DNA of 64,000 nt from Pandoraea sputorum (lineage in GTDB: Bacteria > Pseudomonadota > Gammaproteobacteria > Burkholderiales > Burkholderiaceae): assembly GCF_000814845.2 (NCBI RefSeq), contig NZ_CP010431.2, forward strand, positions 5,208,001 through 5,272,000, in the 5' to 3' direction. The notes beneath the pieces were generated by a model. It did not search any database. It was given only the letters and a program-made list of their open reading frames with translations, and had not been told where the DNA came from. Made by a program: the position numbers and the translations under genes. Positions within the stretch are counted from its first letter, which is position 1; each line of letters begins with the position of its first letter. Of this stretch, positions 40,018 through 47,569 are shown one piece after another.

Positions 40018-42170
40018 AGGCCGAACCACGTCGTCAGACCGAGATGCGTGCCGATCCTGACCGGGTCGCGATACGGCACGAAGGCCGTCTCGATGCCCTG
40101 CGCTGCGCGCACGCCCTTCGCCCCGGCAATGACACCGCCCTTGATCACGCCGCGCCCGGTCAGCACGACCTCACCGGAGGCCGCAGAGAACAAGCCGCCG
40201 TCGTTCTGCGCGTAGATCGCCGCCCAGCGATTGCCGAACCACGCCTTCAGGCCACGCGTACCGTTGTAAGCGGTGTATCCAAGCAGGCCCTGTGCGGTGA
40301 CGAGTGGCGCGTCGACCGTGAGATTGCCGCTCCAGGCGATGACGTTGCCGCCGATGTTCGCCGCACTTTGTCCGGCGGCGAGCGAAATGTTGCCCGATGC
40401 CTGCATTTGGCCGCCGAATGACGCCGTCGTGCTCGATGCCTCCGCCCGGCAAAAGATGAAGCACGAACGCTGGTACGACGCCTGTCCCGTCATGATCGCC
40501 TGATTGACGAGCGTGTTCGTCGCCGTCACGCGGATATCGCCGCCGTTGGTCAGCACGGTGCCGCCCGTGTTGTAGACGTTACGGCCCGAGAGGGTGACGT
40601 TGCCTGCGTCCGCAATGATGTACGAGAGCTGGCCCGGTGCAGGAAGCGAGCCGTAGTCGACGGAGAAGCCTTCGTCGCGTGTGGAGAACAGCAGCCAGCG
40701 TCGGCCACTATTGGCGTAGGCGGTCGCGACGCCGCCGTTCGCGCCTTCGGTGTGGGAGATGACGTCGCTGAGATCGCCTTGCGCCACCATCGTGACCGAC
40801 TGGTTCGATTCGACGCGCGCGTTCAGGTTGACGATGTCGCGTGCTGCGCGCATGACGACGTCGTCGTTCACACCGAAGACGACGCCGAACGCACCGCCCG
40901 GATTGGCTTGGTCCGAGGTGTTGGTGATCGTCCCGCCAGCGTTGAACGTGATTGCGCCTTCAGACGACGTCAATGCGCGCTCGCGCGTGACACCCTGAAT
41001 CAGGCTGCTGATGTTCGTGATGTCGCCCTGAGCGTTGACGACGATGCCGCTGCGCGAGGAGACGAGCGTCGATTGGATTGCGCCCGCGTTCGCCACGAGT
41101 ACGCTGCCGCTGGACAGGTTGATTGAGCCGCCGGTGAGGATCGACGCGCCGCGCATCGCGGTTTGTCCGCTCGCTTGCCATGACAGATTGTTAGCGACGT
41201 TGATCTTGCTAGACGGGGCGAGGAGCACGTCGCCTGCGGAAGTCAGGGAAAAGTCGCCCGCGTTGGCCATCATCGCGCCCGCGTGACGCACGCCCGCGCC
41301 GAGGTCCGTCGTCAACAGCTGAATCCGGCCTGATGTGATGCTACCGATCGGCTCGATGTCGAGGGCGATGGCGTTAGGGTTGGATTGTTGATTGTTGGCG
41401 AAGGTGATCCAGTCGTTGTTGTTGTCGTCCGGCGAAAAGCTTGTGTTGAGCGAGACCTTGCTGCTACCGGCGATAACGCGCACATATGCCGTGGGCGACG
41501 AGAAGTCGTTGGTGATGGGGGCACTCACCTTGACCGTCTTGGCGATGAGTTCCAGACCGATCAGCGTTCCAGCGAGTCCGCCGCCGGTGACTTCGATGGT
41601 GCCCTGGCCGGTATTGAGCACGACGTTGCGCTGGTACAGGCCGGGGGCGACGAGAACGTCGCTGAACGACACTTGCCCGGTACTGAGCGCGACGTGGCCG
41701 GTGTTGACGAATGATCCCCCGTTGACGGTGATGCCGTTCGGATTTGCGAGGATGACGTTCGCGCGCGGCCCGGCCACGGCGATCTGCCCCTGAATCAGGC
41801 TGGGGGCGGTTCCCGTCACTTCGTTGACGATTGTCCGTGCGTTCACCCCCGTGTTGTTCAGGGTCGCACCGGCGCGGTCGACGTTGAAGCTGGTGTACGT
41901 GTTATGTGAGACGCCGTAGACGGGGGCTGCGATGTTGACATTCTGACGTCCGTTAGCGCCAACGGTGACGGAGGTCGCGGTGCCGCCGTCCGGGACAATG
42001 CCCGCGGCATGGCAATGCGCGGCCGCGGCGAGCAACGTCGCCAGGCCGTACCTCGATACCCGTTGAAACTGTTGAAACCGCCGAATCCCCGAACTGCGAT
42101 TGCTGCGTTTGCTGTGCCCGCCAATCCCGCCGGCCAACGGCGAGACTTCGCGCGTTGATTGCCAAGGCAT
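40014..42170 (-). CDS. Short stand-alone TPS exoprotein (filamentous haemagglutinin N-terminal domain)
   Basis: The 718-residue protein has a long basic N-terminus then a signal-like hydrophobic segment (YGLATLLAAAAHCHAAG). The TPS domain follows (about 58-300), with TYTSFNVDRAGATLNN and the secretion motif ILANPNGITVNG. The remainder is beta-helix and the protein stops at LGLTTWFGL without a pre-toxin or toxin domain. It has two Cys in SCFIFCRAE near 570. It is the first gene of the operon and is translationally coupled to cdiB. It may be an adhesin, or assist CdiA. The start codon is the first ATG after a hydrophilic leader and is less certain than the stop. Confidence 0.82.
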   Translation of the reverse strand: MPWQSTREVSPLAGGIGGHSKRSNRSSGIRRFQQFQRVSRYGLATLLAAAAHCHAAGIVPDGGTATSVTVGANGRQNVNIAAPVYGVSHNTYTSFNVDRAGATLNNTGVNARTIVNEVTGTAPSLIQGQIAVAGPRANVILANPNGITVNGGSFVNTGHVALSTGQVSFSDVLVAPGLYQRNVVLNTGQGTIEVTGGGLAGTLIGLELIAKTVKVSAPITNDFSSPTAYVRVIAGSSKVSLNTSFSPDDNNNDWITFANNQQSNPNAIALDIEPIGSITSGRIQLLTTDLGAGVRHAGAMMANAGDFSLTSAGDVLLAPSSKINVANNLSWQASGQTAMRGASILTGGSINLSSGSVLVANAGAIQSTLVSSRSGIVVNAQGDITNISSLIQGVTRERALTSSEGAITFNAGGTITNTSDQANPGGAFGVVFGVNDDVVMRAARDIVNLNARVESNQSVTMVAQGDLSDVISHTEGANGGVATAYANSGRRWLLFSTRDEGFSVDYGSLPAPGQLSYIIADAGNVTLSGRNVYNTGGTVLTNGGDIRVTATNTLVNQAIMTGQASYQRSCFIFCRAEASSTTASFGGQMQASGNISLAAGQSAANIGGNVIAWSGNLTVDAPLVTAQGLLGYTAYNGTRGLKAWFGNRWAAIYAQNDGGLFSAASGEVVLTGRGVIKGGVIAGAKGVRAAQGIETAFVPYRDPVRIGTHLGLTTWFGL

Positions 42171-42687
42171 CTGATCTTCGTTCTTTTGATTGTGATACTG
42201 CTCGCAACATCCGAAGGACGCGTCGAATGTGACTCGCGGTCACATCGTCTGCGTTCCCCGAAACGGCATCTCGTGCACCGGCAATCGTGGTGTGCCAGTT
42301 TTGCGCAAGACGCCGCGCCCCTCGGATTCCTAACTGGTGAGAACCAGCCCAGACAGAGCATTACGGATCGGCATTCGGATTTCTTTAGGGTTTCGACGTT
42401 TTTATTTGTTTTTTCTTACTCCGATGCATTTTTCGTGACGACCTGCCGCGCCTGGACTCGACTCGAAACGTCGATTTATGTTGAACTACGCATGATTACG
42501 TAACCCATTGATTTTTTGAATTTTTTAATTTTGACAACCACGAAAGAACCCACTCATGTCGAGATTGTTGTGACAGCAACGTCTAACCGCTTTATGGGAA
42601 CCTGTTCAGATATTTAGGATTCCACTTTGTAATTGAGGTTTTTTCCATGAATTGCGATCATTGCCAGATTGAACACAGAGGCCCGAC
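42171..42687. other. Intergenic region upstream of the TPS operon
   Basis: This 517-base region contains the promoter-like element at 42352-42388 about 180 bases before the TPS operon start, then AT-rich sequence (about 42400-42680) leading to the cysteine-repeat gene on the plus strand. A TTGACA occurs at 42531-42536 but no good -10 follows at 17 bases. Small frames here are not supported as genes. Confidence 0.5.
42352..42388 (-). promoter_or_regulatory. Promoter-like element shared with the lipoprotein gene, copy 2
   Basis: On the minus strand CTAAAGAAA and ATCCGTAATGCTCTGTC are separated by eleven bases, exactly as at 9378-9414. The spacer differs between copies, while both blocks are identical. 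This leaves a leader of about 180 bases to the operon start. The boxes resemble a sigma28-type promoter. Conservation of two blocks with a variable spacer is what one expects of a promoter recognised by a common factor. Confidence 0.6.
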
Positions 42688-43137
42688 ATGAACATCATGA
42701 AGAAAGCACTGATCTGTTTCGCGATACTGATGTGTGGCGCATCGGGTTCAGCCTTTTCGCAGAGTTGCGCGAACATAGGCGACAGCGACCGTCGTGCTTA
42801 TTGCTACGCCAGGCAAGGCAACGGAAGCTGCGCAAACATCGGTAGCAGCGATCTGCGTGCGCAGTGCTATGCCGAGAAGGGCAATGGCAGTTGCGCGAGC
42901 ATCGGCAACAGCGATCAGCGTGCTTATTGCTATGCCAAGCAGGGCAACGGAAGCTGCGCAAGCATCGGCAGCAGCGATCTGCGCTCGCAGTGCTATGCAG
43001 AGAAGGGAAATGGTAGTTGCGCGAGCATCGGCGACAGCGACCAGCGCGCGTACTGCTATGCCAAGCAAGGTAACGGAAGCTGCGCAAGTATTGGCAGCAG
43101 CGATTTGCGTGCGCAGTGTTACGCGGAGAAGAGATAA
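42688..43137 (+). CDS. Secreted cysteine-rich tandem-repeat protein
   Basis: The 149-residue protein has a signal peptide (MNIMKKALICFAILMCGASGSAFSQ) and then six tandem repeats of 21 residues, the first lacking its leading GNG. The pattern is GNGSCAxIGxSDxRxxCYAxx, with two Cys per repeat. Two repeat types alternate (QRAYCYAKQ and LRAQCYAEK), giving a 42-residue (126-base) higher-order period. The Cys spacing suggests one disulfide per repeat in a solenoid. A GAGG lies near the ATG at 42688. No partner gene is evident; it stands alone between the TPS operon and the integrated element. Slippage between repeats should make its length variable among strains. Confidence 0.7.
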   Translation: MNIMKKALICFAILMCGASGSAFSQSCANIGDSDRRAYCYARQGNGSCANIGSSDLRAQCYAEKGNGSCASIGNSDQRAYCYAKQGNGSCASIGSSDLRSQCYAEKGNGSCASIGDSDQRAYCYAKQGNGSCASIGSSDLRAQCYAEKR

Positions 43138-43141
43138 GAGT

Positions 43142-43186
43142 GCCGGGATTGGCGGGATTGGCGGGATTGGTGGGATTGGTGGGATA
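43142..43186. repeat. Nine-base tandem repeat, five copies
   Basis: Five consecutive copies of GGYGGGATT (first GCCGGGATT, last GGTGGGATA) follow directly after the cysteine-repeat gene stop. The array is non-coding in the gene frame and is a minisatellite-like element. Confidence 0.85.
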
Positions 43187-43246
43187 TCGAGCCGTCCCGG
43201 CGCTGAAGGGCGGCGGCCACGCTGGCCCCATCGGCCTGCAGAAAGC

Positions 43247-43280
43247 ACAAAGGGTTACGTGAAATCACGTAACCCTTTGT
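43247..43280. terminator. Perfect 15-bp hairpin, probable bidirectional terminator
   Basis: ACAAAGGGTTACGTG and its exact reverse complement enclose a four-base AAAT loop. The stem is followed by CTTGTTT on the plus strand. It lies seven bases from the end of the tRNA-Thr fragment and would have terminated the original tRNA transcript on the minus strand. Confidence 0.7.
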
Positions 43281-43286
43281 CTTGTT

Positions 43287-43332
43287 TGGTGCCGGCTGCA
43301 GGACTCGAACCCGCCACCTGATGATTACAAAG
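43287..43332 (-). tRNA. 3' fragment of tRNA-Thr(TGT), probable attachment site
   Basis: On the minus strand the sequence from TTTGTAA (anticodon loop, anticodon TGT) through the T-arm GGGTTCGAGTCC to GCCGGCACCA is that of a tRNA-Thr 3' half. The bases before the anticodon loop do not pair with the 3' side of the anticodon stem, so the 5' half is absent and this is not a working gene. Truncation at the anticodon loop is the mark of a tyrosine-recombinase attachment core. The missing 5' half should lie to the right, at the other end of the integrated element. Confidence 0.75.
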
Positions 43333-43460
43333 CCTTTGCCAAAACTCATAAAATCAAAAACTTAGGTTCACTTTCGCGTTCGCAATTCGGTGCAATTCAC
43401 TGGTATAAAGGCCCCGTCAGAGCGAGGTCAAAGCATCAATTGCGAACGCGATGCAGCGGT

Positions 43461-44351
43461 CTATTCAGCGCCCGATGCTTGCCGAATCGAAGCAATTCCG
43501 GCTTTGGCTTCTTCGATCCTTTGTGTGAGCGCTTTCACAATCCGAGCGCGGCCCGCTACCATTCGCGCCCGAGTCCCTGGCAAATCAAAATCGAGGTCAA
43601 TTTCCTTCCGTAGGCATCGGAGCAGCTCGACTTCCAAATCGACGGTGTCTCCCGCGTCCAGCAATGCCGTCACGGCCTGAATCTCTCGCTCGCTGTATGC
43701 GATCCGTAGCTGTGTAGCACGGTCTGCCAGTGTCTTCTTTGACTGCTCATGGGTCGCGATTAGCTGCGTCGTTCTCTCGAAGGCTGCCGCGTCTGGGTGA
43801 TCTCCGGAAATCATGGCGCGCTGCGAAGCGTACAGCTCTTGTTGCGTTTCATTGTCGCGAGCATGTGCGGTCTCGATCGCGACGATCTGCGCTCGGATTT
43901 GATCCAGCGCGAACCGTTCCCCAGCGACCAGTACCCACAGCTCTCGAACCTTCTGCAAGTAGTTCATCATCGCGGCCAACGTCTCCGCGTCCGAGATGAG
44001 AAGCACCTTTGTCATGTGCGACAACGCTGCGCTGTATTCCCCGTGAATCTTCGCCGTCTGCGTTGTGCCGTCGAGCATCAGCCCGATGCATTGCGTCACC
44101 GAGCTGCATCCCTCCGTCGCGGGCAACAAGATATCCCGCTTCAACTGCATCACTCGCTCTTTGTCGGCGCGACGCTCCTCGGCCGCACGATCGGCAGCTC
44201 GTTCCCGCGCATTAGCTTGGGCCGTGAGATATATGCCGCCGATGCCGATAACCGCCACGACCGTATCAGACGCGAGTTGCAGCCACTTGATGATCCAGAG
44301 CGCGACAAGCGCTCCGACCCCGTATAGCACCACCTTGTATTTGTTGGTCAT
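43461..44351 (-). CDS. Hypothetical membrane-anchored coiled-coil protein
   Basis: The 296-residue protein has one or two N-terminal membrane segments (VVLYGVGALVALWIIKWL and VVAVIGIGGIYLTAQANA), then a long charged Glu/Arg/Ala region predicted as coiled coil (RERAADRAAEERRADKERVMQLK). A helical cytoplasmic domain of about 200 residues follows. I do not recognise the family. It is the first gene inside the integrated element after the tRNA fragment. Together with three other cargo genes it sits outside the structural phage genes, as accessory or defence genes often do. Confidence 0.6.
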   Translation of the reverse strand: MTNKYKVVLYGVGALVALWIIKWLQLASDTVVAVIGIGGIYLTAQANARERAADRAAEERRADKERVMQLKRDILLPATEGCSSVTQCIGLMLDGTTQTAKIHGEYSAALSHMTKVLLISDAETLAAMMNYLQKVRELWVLVAGERFALDQIRAQIVAIETAHARDNETQQELYASQRAMISGDHPDAAAFERTTQLIATHEQSKKTLADRATQLRIAYSEREIQAVTALLDAGDTVDLEVELLRCLRKEIDLDFDLPGTRARMVAGRARIVKALTQRIEEAKAGIASIRQASGAE

Positions 44352-44402
44352 GGTTCGTTGGTGTTGTGAATGTCAGTTAATAACGTCGACACGGTACGCA
44401 CC

Positions 44403-44624
44403 GGTTACCTCAAGGCATGCCATAGTCAGCCCCGCTCGAAGTATCTCATCCGCAAAAATCCGGCAGGGGTCGGGAAAAAGGTAACCGAGGTAACCGACCC
44501 TCAAAAACTGGCTGTGGCCCCTTACCAGCAAAGGCTTTGTGAGATTTAGACAAAAGGTAACCAGCAGAATCCTTTATCCATGCGGGTTTCTAAGCGATTT
44601 TTTGGAGTGGTTACCCCGGTTACC
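44403..44624. repeat. Cluster of six GGTAACC/GGTTACC motifs with a large inverted repeat
   Basis: GGTTACC occurs at 44403-44409, 44609-44615 and 44618-44624. GGTAACC occurs at 44480-44486, 44489-44495 and 44556-44562. The pairs at 44472-44495 and 44609-44632 form an imperfect 24-base inverted repeat including the flanking GGGAAAA and TTTTCCCC. The cluster lies in a non-coding region between two cargo genes. It could be an operator, an iteron-type origin or a recombination site; no replication gene is beside it in the window. Confidence 0.6.
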
Positions 44625-44668
44625 TTTTCCCCGACACCCACAGTAAAATAGCCTCGCTCGTTGAGAGT

Positions 44669-44701
44669 CGGTCGCGGGTCAGATCCCCGCCGGCTCCACC
44701 A
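44669..44701 (+). other. tRNA/tmRNA 3'-end-like sequence
   Basis: The segment ends in GCCGGCTCCACCA and contains a five-base stem GCGGG/CCCGC with a seven-base loop, as in the T-arm of tmRNA or a tRNA. The loop TCAGATC is degenerate relative to TTCRANY. There is no upstream partner. It may be a decayed attachment site of an older element. Confidence 0.4.
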
Positions 44702-44746
44702 AACACCTGACCGTCAACGACAACGAACGACAGTCAAAAATCTAGT

Positions 44747-44772
44747 AAGAACGGGCCTTCGGGCCCGTTCTT
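44747..44772 (+). terminator. Intrinsic terminator hairpin
   Basis: AAGAACGGGCC and GGCCCGTTCTT pair perfectly around a TTCG tetraloop, followed by CATTT. This is a strong classical stem. It lies 45 bases downstream of the tRNA-like 3' end and may be the original terminator of that RNA gene. Confidence 0.75.
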
Positions 44773-44850
44773 CATTTCTACGCCATTGTCGGTGATTGTC
44801 GTTGGTTGTCGCGAAAACGGCACGTAAACGGCACGCGAACGGGGGGGCAA

Positions 44851-45417
44851 ATGCAGTTGGGAAAGCTGTGGCGAGATCCGGTGGTGTCTGGTCTGATGGT
44901 CGCGGGAATTGTTGGAGCGCTCGGTGCCTGGAATTTGGATACCCTCGTTAAGTGGGCCAGTGCGGCTACCGGCTGGTTATCAACGGCCATTTCGGTTCCA
45001 CATTGGCTTCTCGTCATAAGCGGTGTGTTTCACGCTATTCTCCTGTTCGTCATAGTCAGATTCTTGACCGCATACCTCAAAACTGAGCGGGAACCGGATT
45101 TTGTGCGGAAATTTGATTCGGGAGTTTTCCGAGAGCTTCTTTGGACCTGGGAGTGGAAAGTTAGCAGGGGCAAATATTTCCCAACGAATCTCTCGGGACT
45201 TTGTCCAAAATGTTTTTACGACATCCCGCCTTCAACCAACCAGGAGGGGGCGTTTGAGACGATGGAAATGCTCCACCACCTGACCTGTCCCAGTTGTAAT
45301 TTCCAGGCAACCGTTCGGACACCACTCGGCAAACCACCGCAGCAAGTCATCTTGGCCGATATCGCTCAGGCGGTAAGAACCGGTGCGTGGAAGAACATGC
45401 GTCGCCCCCGCGCATAG
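44851..45417 (+). CDS. Hypothetical membrane protein with a zinc-ribbon-like motif
   Basis: From the ATG at 44851 the protein has 188 residues. Two membrane segments (VVSGLMVAGIVGALGAW and LLVISGVFHAILLFVIVRFL) are followed by a cytoplasmic region with two CxxC pairs (LCPKCFYD and TCPSCNFQ), 30 or so residues apart, that could bind zinc. No homologue is recognised. It is in the cargo part of the integrated element, on the same strand as the next two genes. A role in phage exclusion would fit position but is speculative. An in-frame ATG at 44806 would add 15 basic residues. Confidence 0.6.
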   Translation: MQLGKLWRDPVVSGLMVAGIVGALGAWNLDTLVKWASAATGWLSTAISVPHWLLVISGVFHAILLFVIVRFLTAYLKTEREPDFVRKFDSGVFRELLWTWEWKVSRGKYFPTNLSGLCPKCFYDIPPSTNQEGAFETMEMLHHLTCPSCNFQATVRTPLGKPPQQVILADIAQAVRTGAWKNMRRPRA

Positions 45418-45518
45418 GCTTGACGCATATCTGACCTGATTGTGTCTTCCATCTCGCGATAGACTCCCCAAGCGGTTCGCTAATCGATATCCAAAACATA
45501 CGAAGAATCGGGGGCTGC

Positions 45519-46124
45519 ATGAGTACGACCGGCATTGGCATCGGAGATTGGCCTACCTGGATCGCCAGCGGCGTTTCTTGCTGTTCAGCGATCATCGCGA
45601 TCGCAGCCCTGTGGGTAGCGAACGTTGCCCGCAAGGATGCAGCAAAGGCGAGCGAATCGAGTCTTACAGTGGCGACTCAAGCGTGGCTGGACCAATATTT
45701 ATCCGGAGTGACGCGTTGGGCCGAAGATGTGGTTCACGCTATGTCTGAGGCCAGACACATTGCACTGTTCGCCCGCAAGGCTCAGCGCCAACCGGACTTT
45801 GGCGACATTCCCACCAGACTCTCCGCTCTTCTCGACCGAGGGCGCTGGTACTTTCCCAACATGGAACACGAGGAGTACGGAGTTCAAAAGCCACACGCCT
45901 ACCGAGGAATCAGGCAAGACATTCTTGAGTGCGTATTCGAGGCGTACTCCCTCGTGTCCGCCGAGGCTTCGAATTTCGACTTAGAAGCCCTGCTGTTTGA
46001 TGAACAATGCAAATTCGTCAGTTGGATTCAACTGCGCCTTGACCCGCGACAACGCGACGAAGCGGCAACTCAAATTCTGGCGATGTACGACACGGCGGAC
46101 CGAATGAGAACCAAAACGCCGTAA
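45519..46124 (+). CDS. Hypothetical protein with N-terminal membrane anchor
   Basis: The 201-residue protein has one hydrophobic segment near the N-terminus (WIASGVSCCSAIIAIAALWVANVA) and a helical, acidic cytoplasmic part. The sequence includes VTRWAEDVVHAMSEARHIALFARK and CVFEAYSLVSAEASNFD. I recognise no family. It is transcribed toward the FRG-domain gene 45 bases downstream and may be expressed with it. Its AT content is above the chromosomal average, in line with acquired cargo. Confidence 0.6.
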   Translation: MSTTGIGIGDWPTWIASGVSCCSAIIAIAALWVANVARKDAAKASESSLTVATQAWLDQYLSGVTRWAEDVVHAMSEARHIALFARKAQRQPDFGDIPTRLSALLDRGRWYFPNMEHEEYGVQKPHAYRGIRQDILECVFEAYSLVSAEASNFDLEALLFDEQCKFVSWIQLRLDPRQRDEAATQILAMYDTADRMRTKTP

Positions 46125-46169
46125 GCATTCACTCAGTGCTGAGAATGCCTGTTGGACGACAGGTATAAC

Positions 46170-47204
46170 ATGACCATCCCGTACCAGATTTTTCTGAGTT
46201 GCCTTCTTATGGTCCAAATGCCGAATGACGTCGAGACGAGTGTTAAGACCGTTGATTGCACGAATCTCGATGATTTCTGGAATCTGTTATCACCGCTAAC
46301 CGGCCATTTTGATGCGCCGTCAGGGCAAGTCATTTATCGAGGCCAGCGCGACAGCACTTGGAAACTGGTGCCCGCTGTCTATCGTCAAGATGAGGTTAAC
46401 AAATACAAGCGCGGCATGATGTCCACGCTCAAAGACCAGCCTGGCCAAGCGATCTTCGAGTGGTTTCTGTTGAATGGTTTCATCGAGTTTTGTGACCAGC
46501 GAGGCATGTCTGTACCCGGCGACTCCGTAGACTTCCGCAACTATTTCACCTTCGACAACATAACCCGCCTTCATGGGGCTAATAGCATTTATTGGCCGCA
46601 AGATCGTGTCGTGCCACTCATGGCTTTAGCGCAACATCACGGCATTCCAACCCGGCTGTTGGACTGGACCAGAAACCCGTATGTTGCTTGCTACTTCGCA
46701 GCTGCGTCGCACTTGATGCACTGGGAAGACAATGCCCAAAAGCTTGACGAGAGCAACGTCCACGACAAAAGCGAGACGTTGGCTGTTTTCATACTGGATG
46801 CTGGCTTTCTTGGTGGAGACGACCGGCTAAAGCACCTACGAGTGCCGGGCAGCACATCCGCCAACCTCTCGGCTCAGGCCGGTTCATTCGTCCTCGTCAA
46901 CAACACCGGCTATCGAGGGGAGGAATTTACCTTTGGCGTATCTCTCGAGTCGCAACTCGCAAACGACCGCATCCGCCTCATCAAGGCAACGTTGCCAGCC
47001 GCGCTTGCAGGAGACCTGCTGCTCCGTTGTCAAAAGTTCGGCGTGTCAGCCGCATCGCTGTTCCCGGGGTACGATGGGCTGGCCCGAGCCGTGCTTGAAG
47101 AAATACTGGCGTCGGACTTTGTCAGTCGCGTTGGGACACCCTATCGAGAAGTGACCTCTTTGGCTCGGCAAGCCGACCAAGTTCGTAACCTCAAGAGGGT
47201 TTAA
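46170..47204 (+). CDS. FRG domain-containing protein
   Basis: From the ATG at 46170 the protein has 344 residues. The FRG domain is plain: VIYRGQRDSTWKLVPAVYR at about residue 50, then LMALAQHHGIPTRLLDWTRNPYVACYFAA near 150. FRG-domain proteins are common in prophages and defence islands and some protect against phage; their molecular activity is not established. Later in-frame ATGs at 46209 and 46218 are possible starts that would remove a hydrophobic leader of 13-16 residues. The protein lies between a small membrane protein and the LexA-controlled gene, in the cargo region of the element. Confidence 0.8.
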   Translation: MTIPYQIFLSCLLMVQMPNDVETSVKTVDCTNLDDFWNLLSPLTGHFDAPSGQVIYRGQRDSTWKLVPAVYRQDEVNKYKRGMMSTLKDQPGQAIFEWFLLNGFIEFCDQRGMSVPGDSVDFRNYFTFDNITRLHGANSIYWPQDRVVPLMALAQHHGIPTRLLDWTRNPYVACYFAAASHLMHWEDNAQKLDESNVHDKSETLAVFILDAGFLGGDDRLKHLRVPGSTSANLSAQAGSFVLVNNTGYRGEEFTFGVSLESQLANDRIRLIKATLPAALAGDLLLRCQKFGVSAASLFPGYDGLARAVLEEILASDFVSRVGTPYREVTSLARQADQVRNLKRV

Positions 47205-47541
47205 TGCGCATGCTCGCATAGCGGACCTGATGCGTGGGCTTGGCGCATGAGACTGCACACGCATGACGCACCCTCGTATGCCCTCCCTCGCCAGTACCGG
47301 CGGGCCTCTACGGTCTGTGAATAGGTGCATAAAAAGTGTTCGATCAAGCGCGCAGGCGTGGCGGGGTCATGACCGCGCGCGCCGGCCTTTGATGGTGGGG
47401 TGCCCGCCAGCGGGTAAAACGCCGGGGGCAACGCCCTTGCCCGCCTGCACAACGGGCTGGCCCCGCCTGTCTGACCTTGCGCCTACCCCGCAACACCAGC
47501 CGGTTGTGGGGCCTCTGGTGCGGCCTCGGCTTTGGGCTACA
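47205..47541. other. Intergenic region before the LexA-controlled gene
   Basis: About 340 bases separate the FRG gene from the SOS-box promoter. The sequence is GC-rich, and short frames on the minus strand (47344-47616 and others) look like chance frames because they lack ribosome sites and oppose the LexA-controlled gene. I see no RNA gene or strong terminator. Confidence 0.4.
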
Positions 47542-47563
47542 ATACTGTGCATAAACACAGTAT
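47542..47563 (+). promoter_or_regulatory. LexA (SOS) box
   Basis: ATACTGTG-CATAAA-CACAGTAT is a perfect palindrome. It contains CTGT-N8-ACAG (47545-47560), and TACTGT ... ACAGTA matches the E. coli-type LexA consensus at all invariant positions. It ends six bases before the start codon at 47570, where LexA binding would block transcription or initiation. Confidence 0.88.
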
Positions 47564-47569
47564 TTGACC

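Noticed and set aside
42159..42503. Plus-strand frame starting MPRHLIFVLLIVILL
   Set aside because: It overlaps the start of the TPS exoprotein and the promoter element on the other strand, has no ribosome site, and the hydrophobic start is a by-product of AT-rich sequence.
43287..43332. A complete tRNA gene
   Set aside because: Only the 3' half is present; the preceding bases do not form the D-arm or the 5' anticodon stem.
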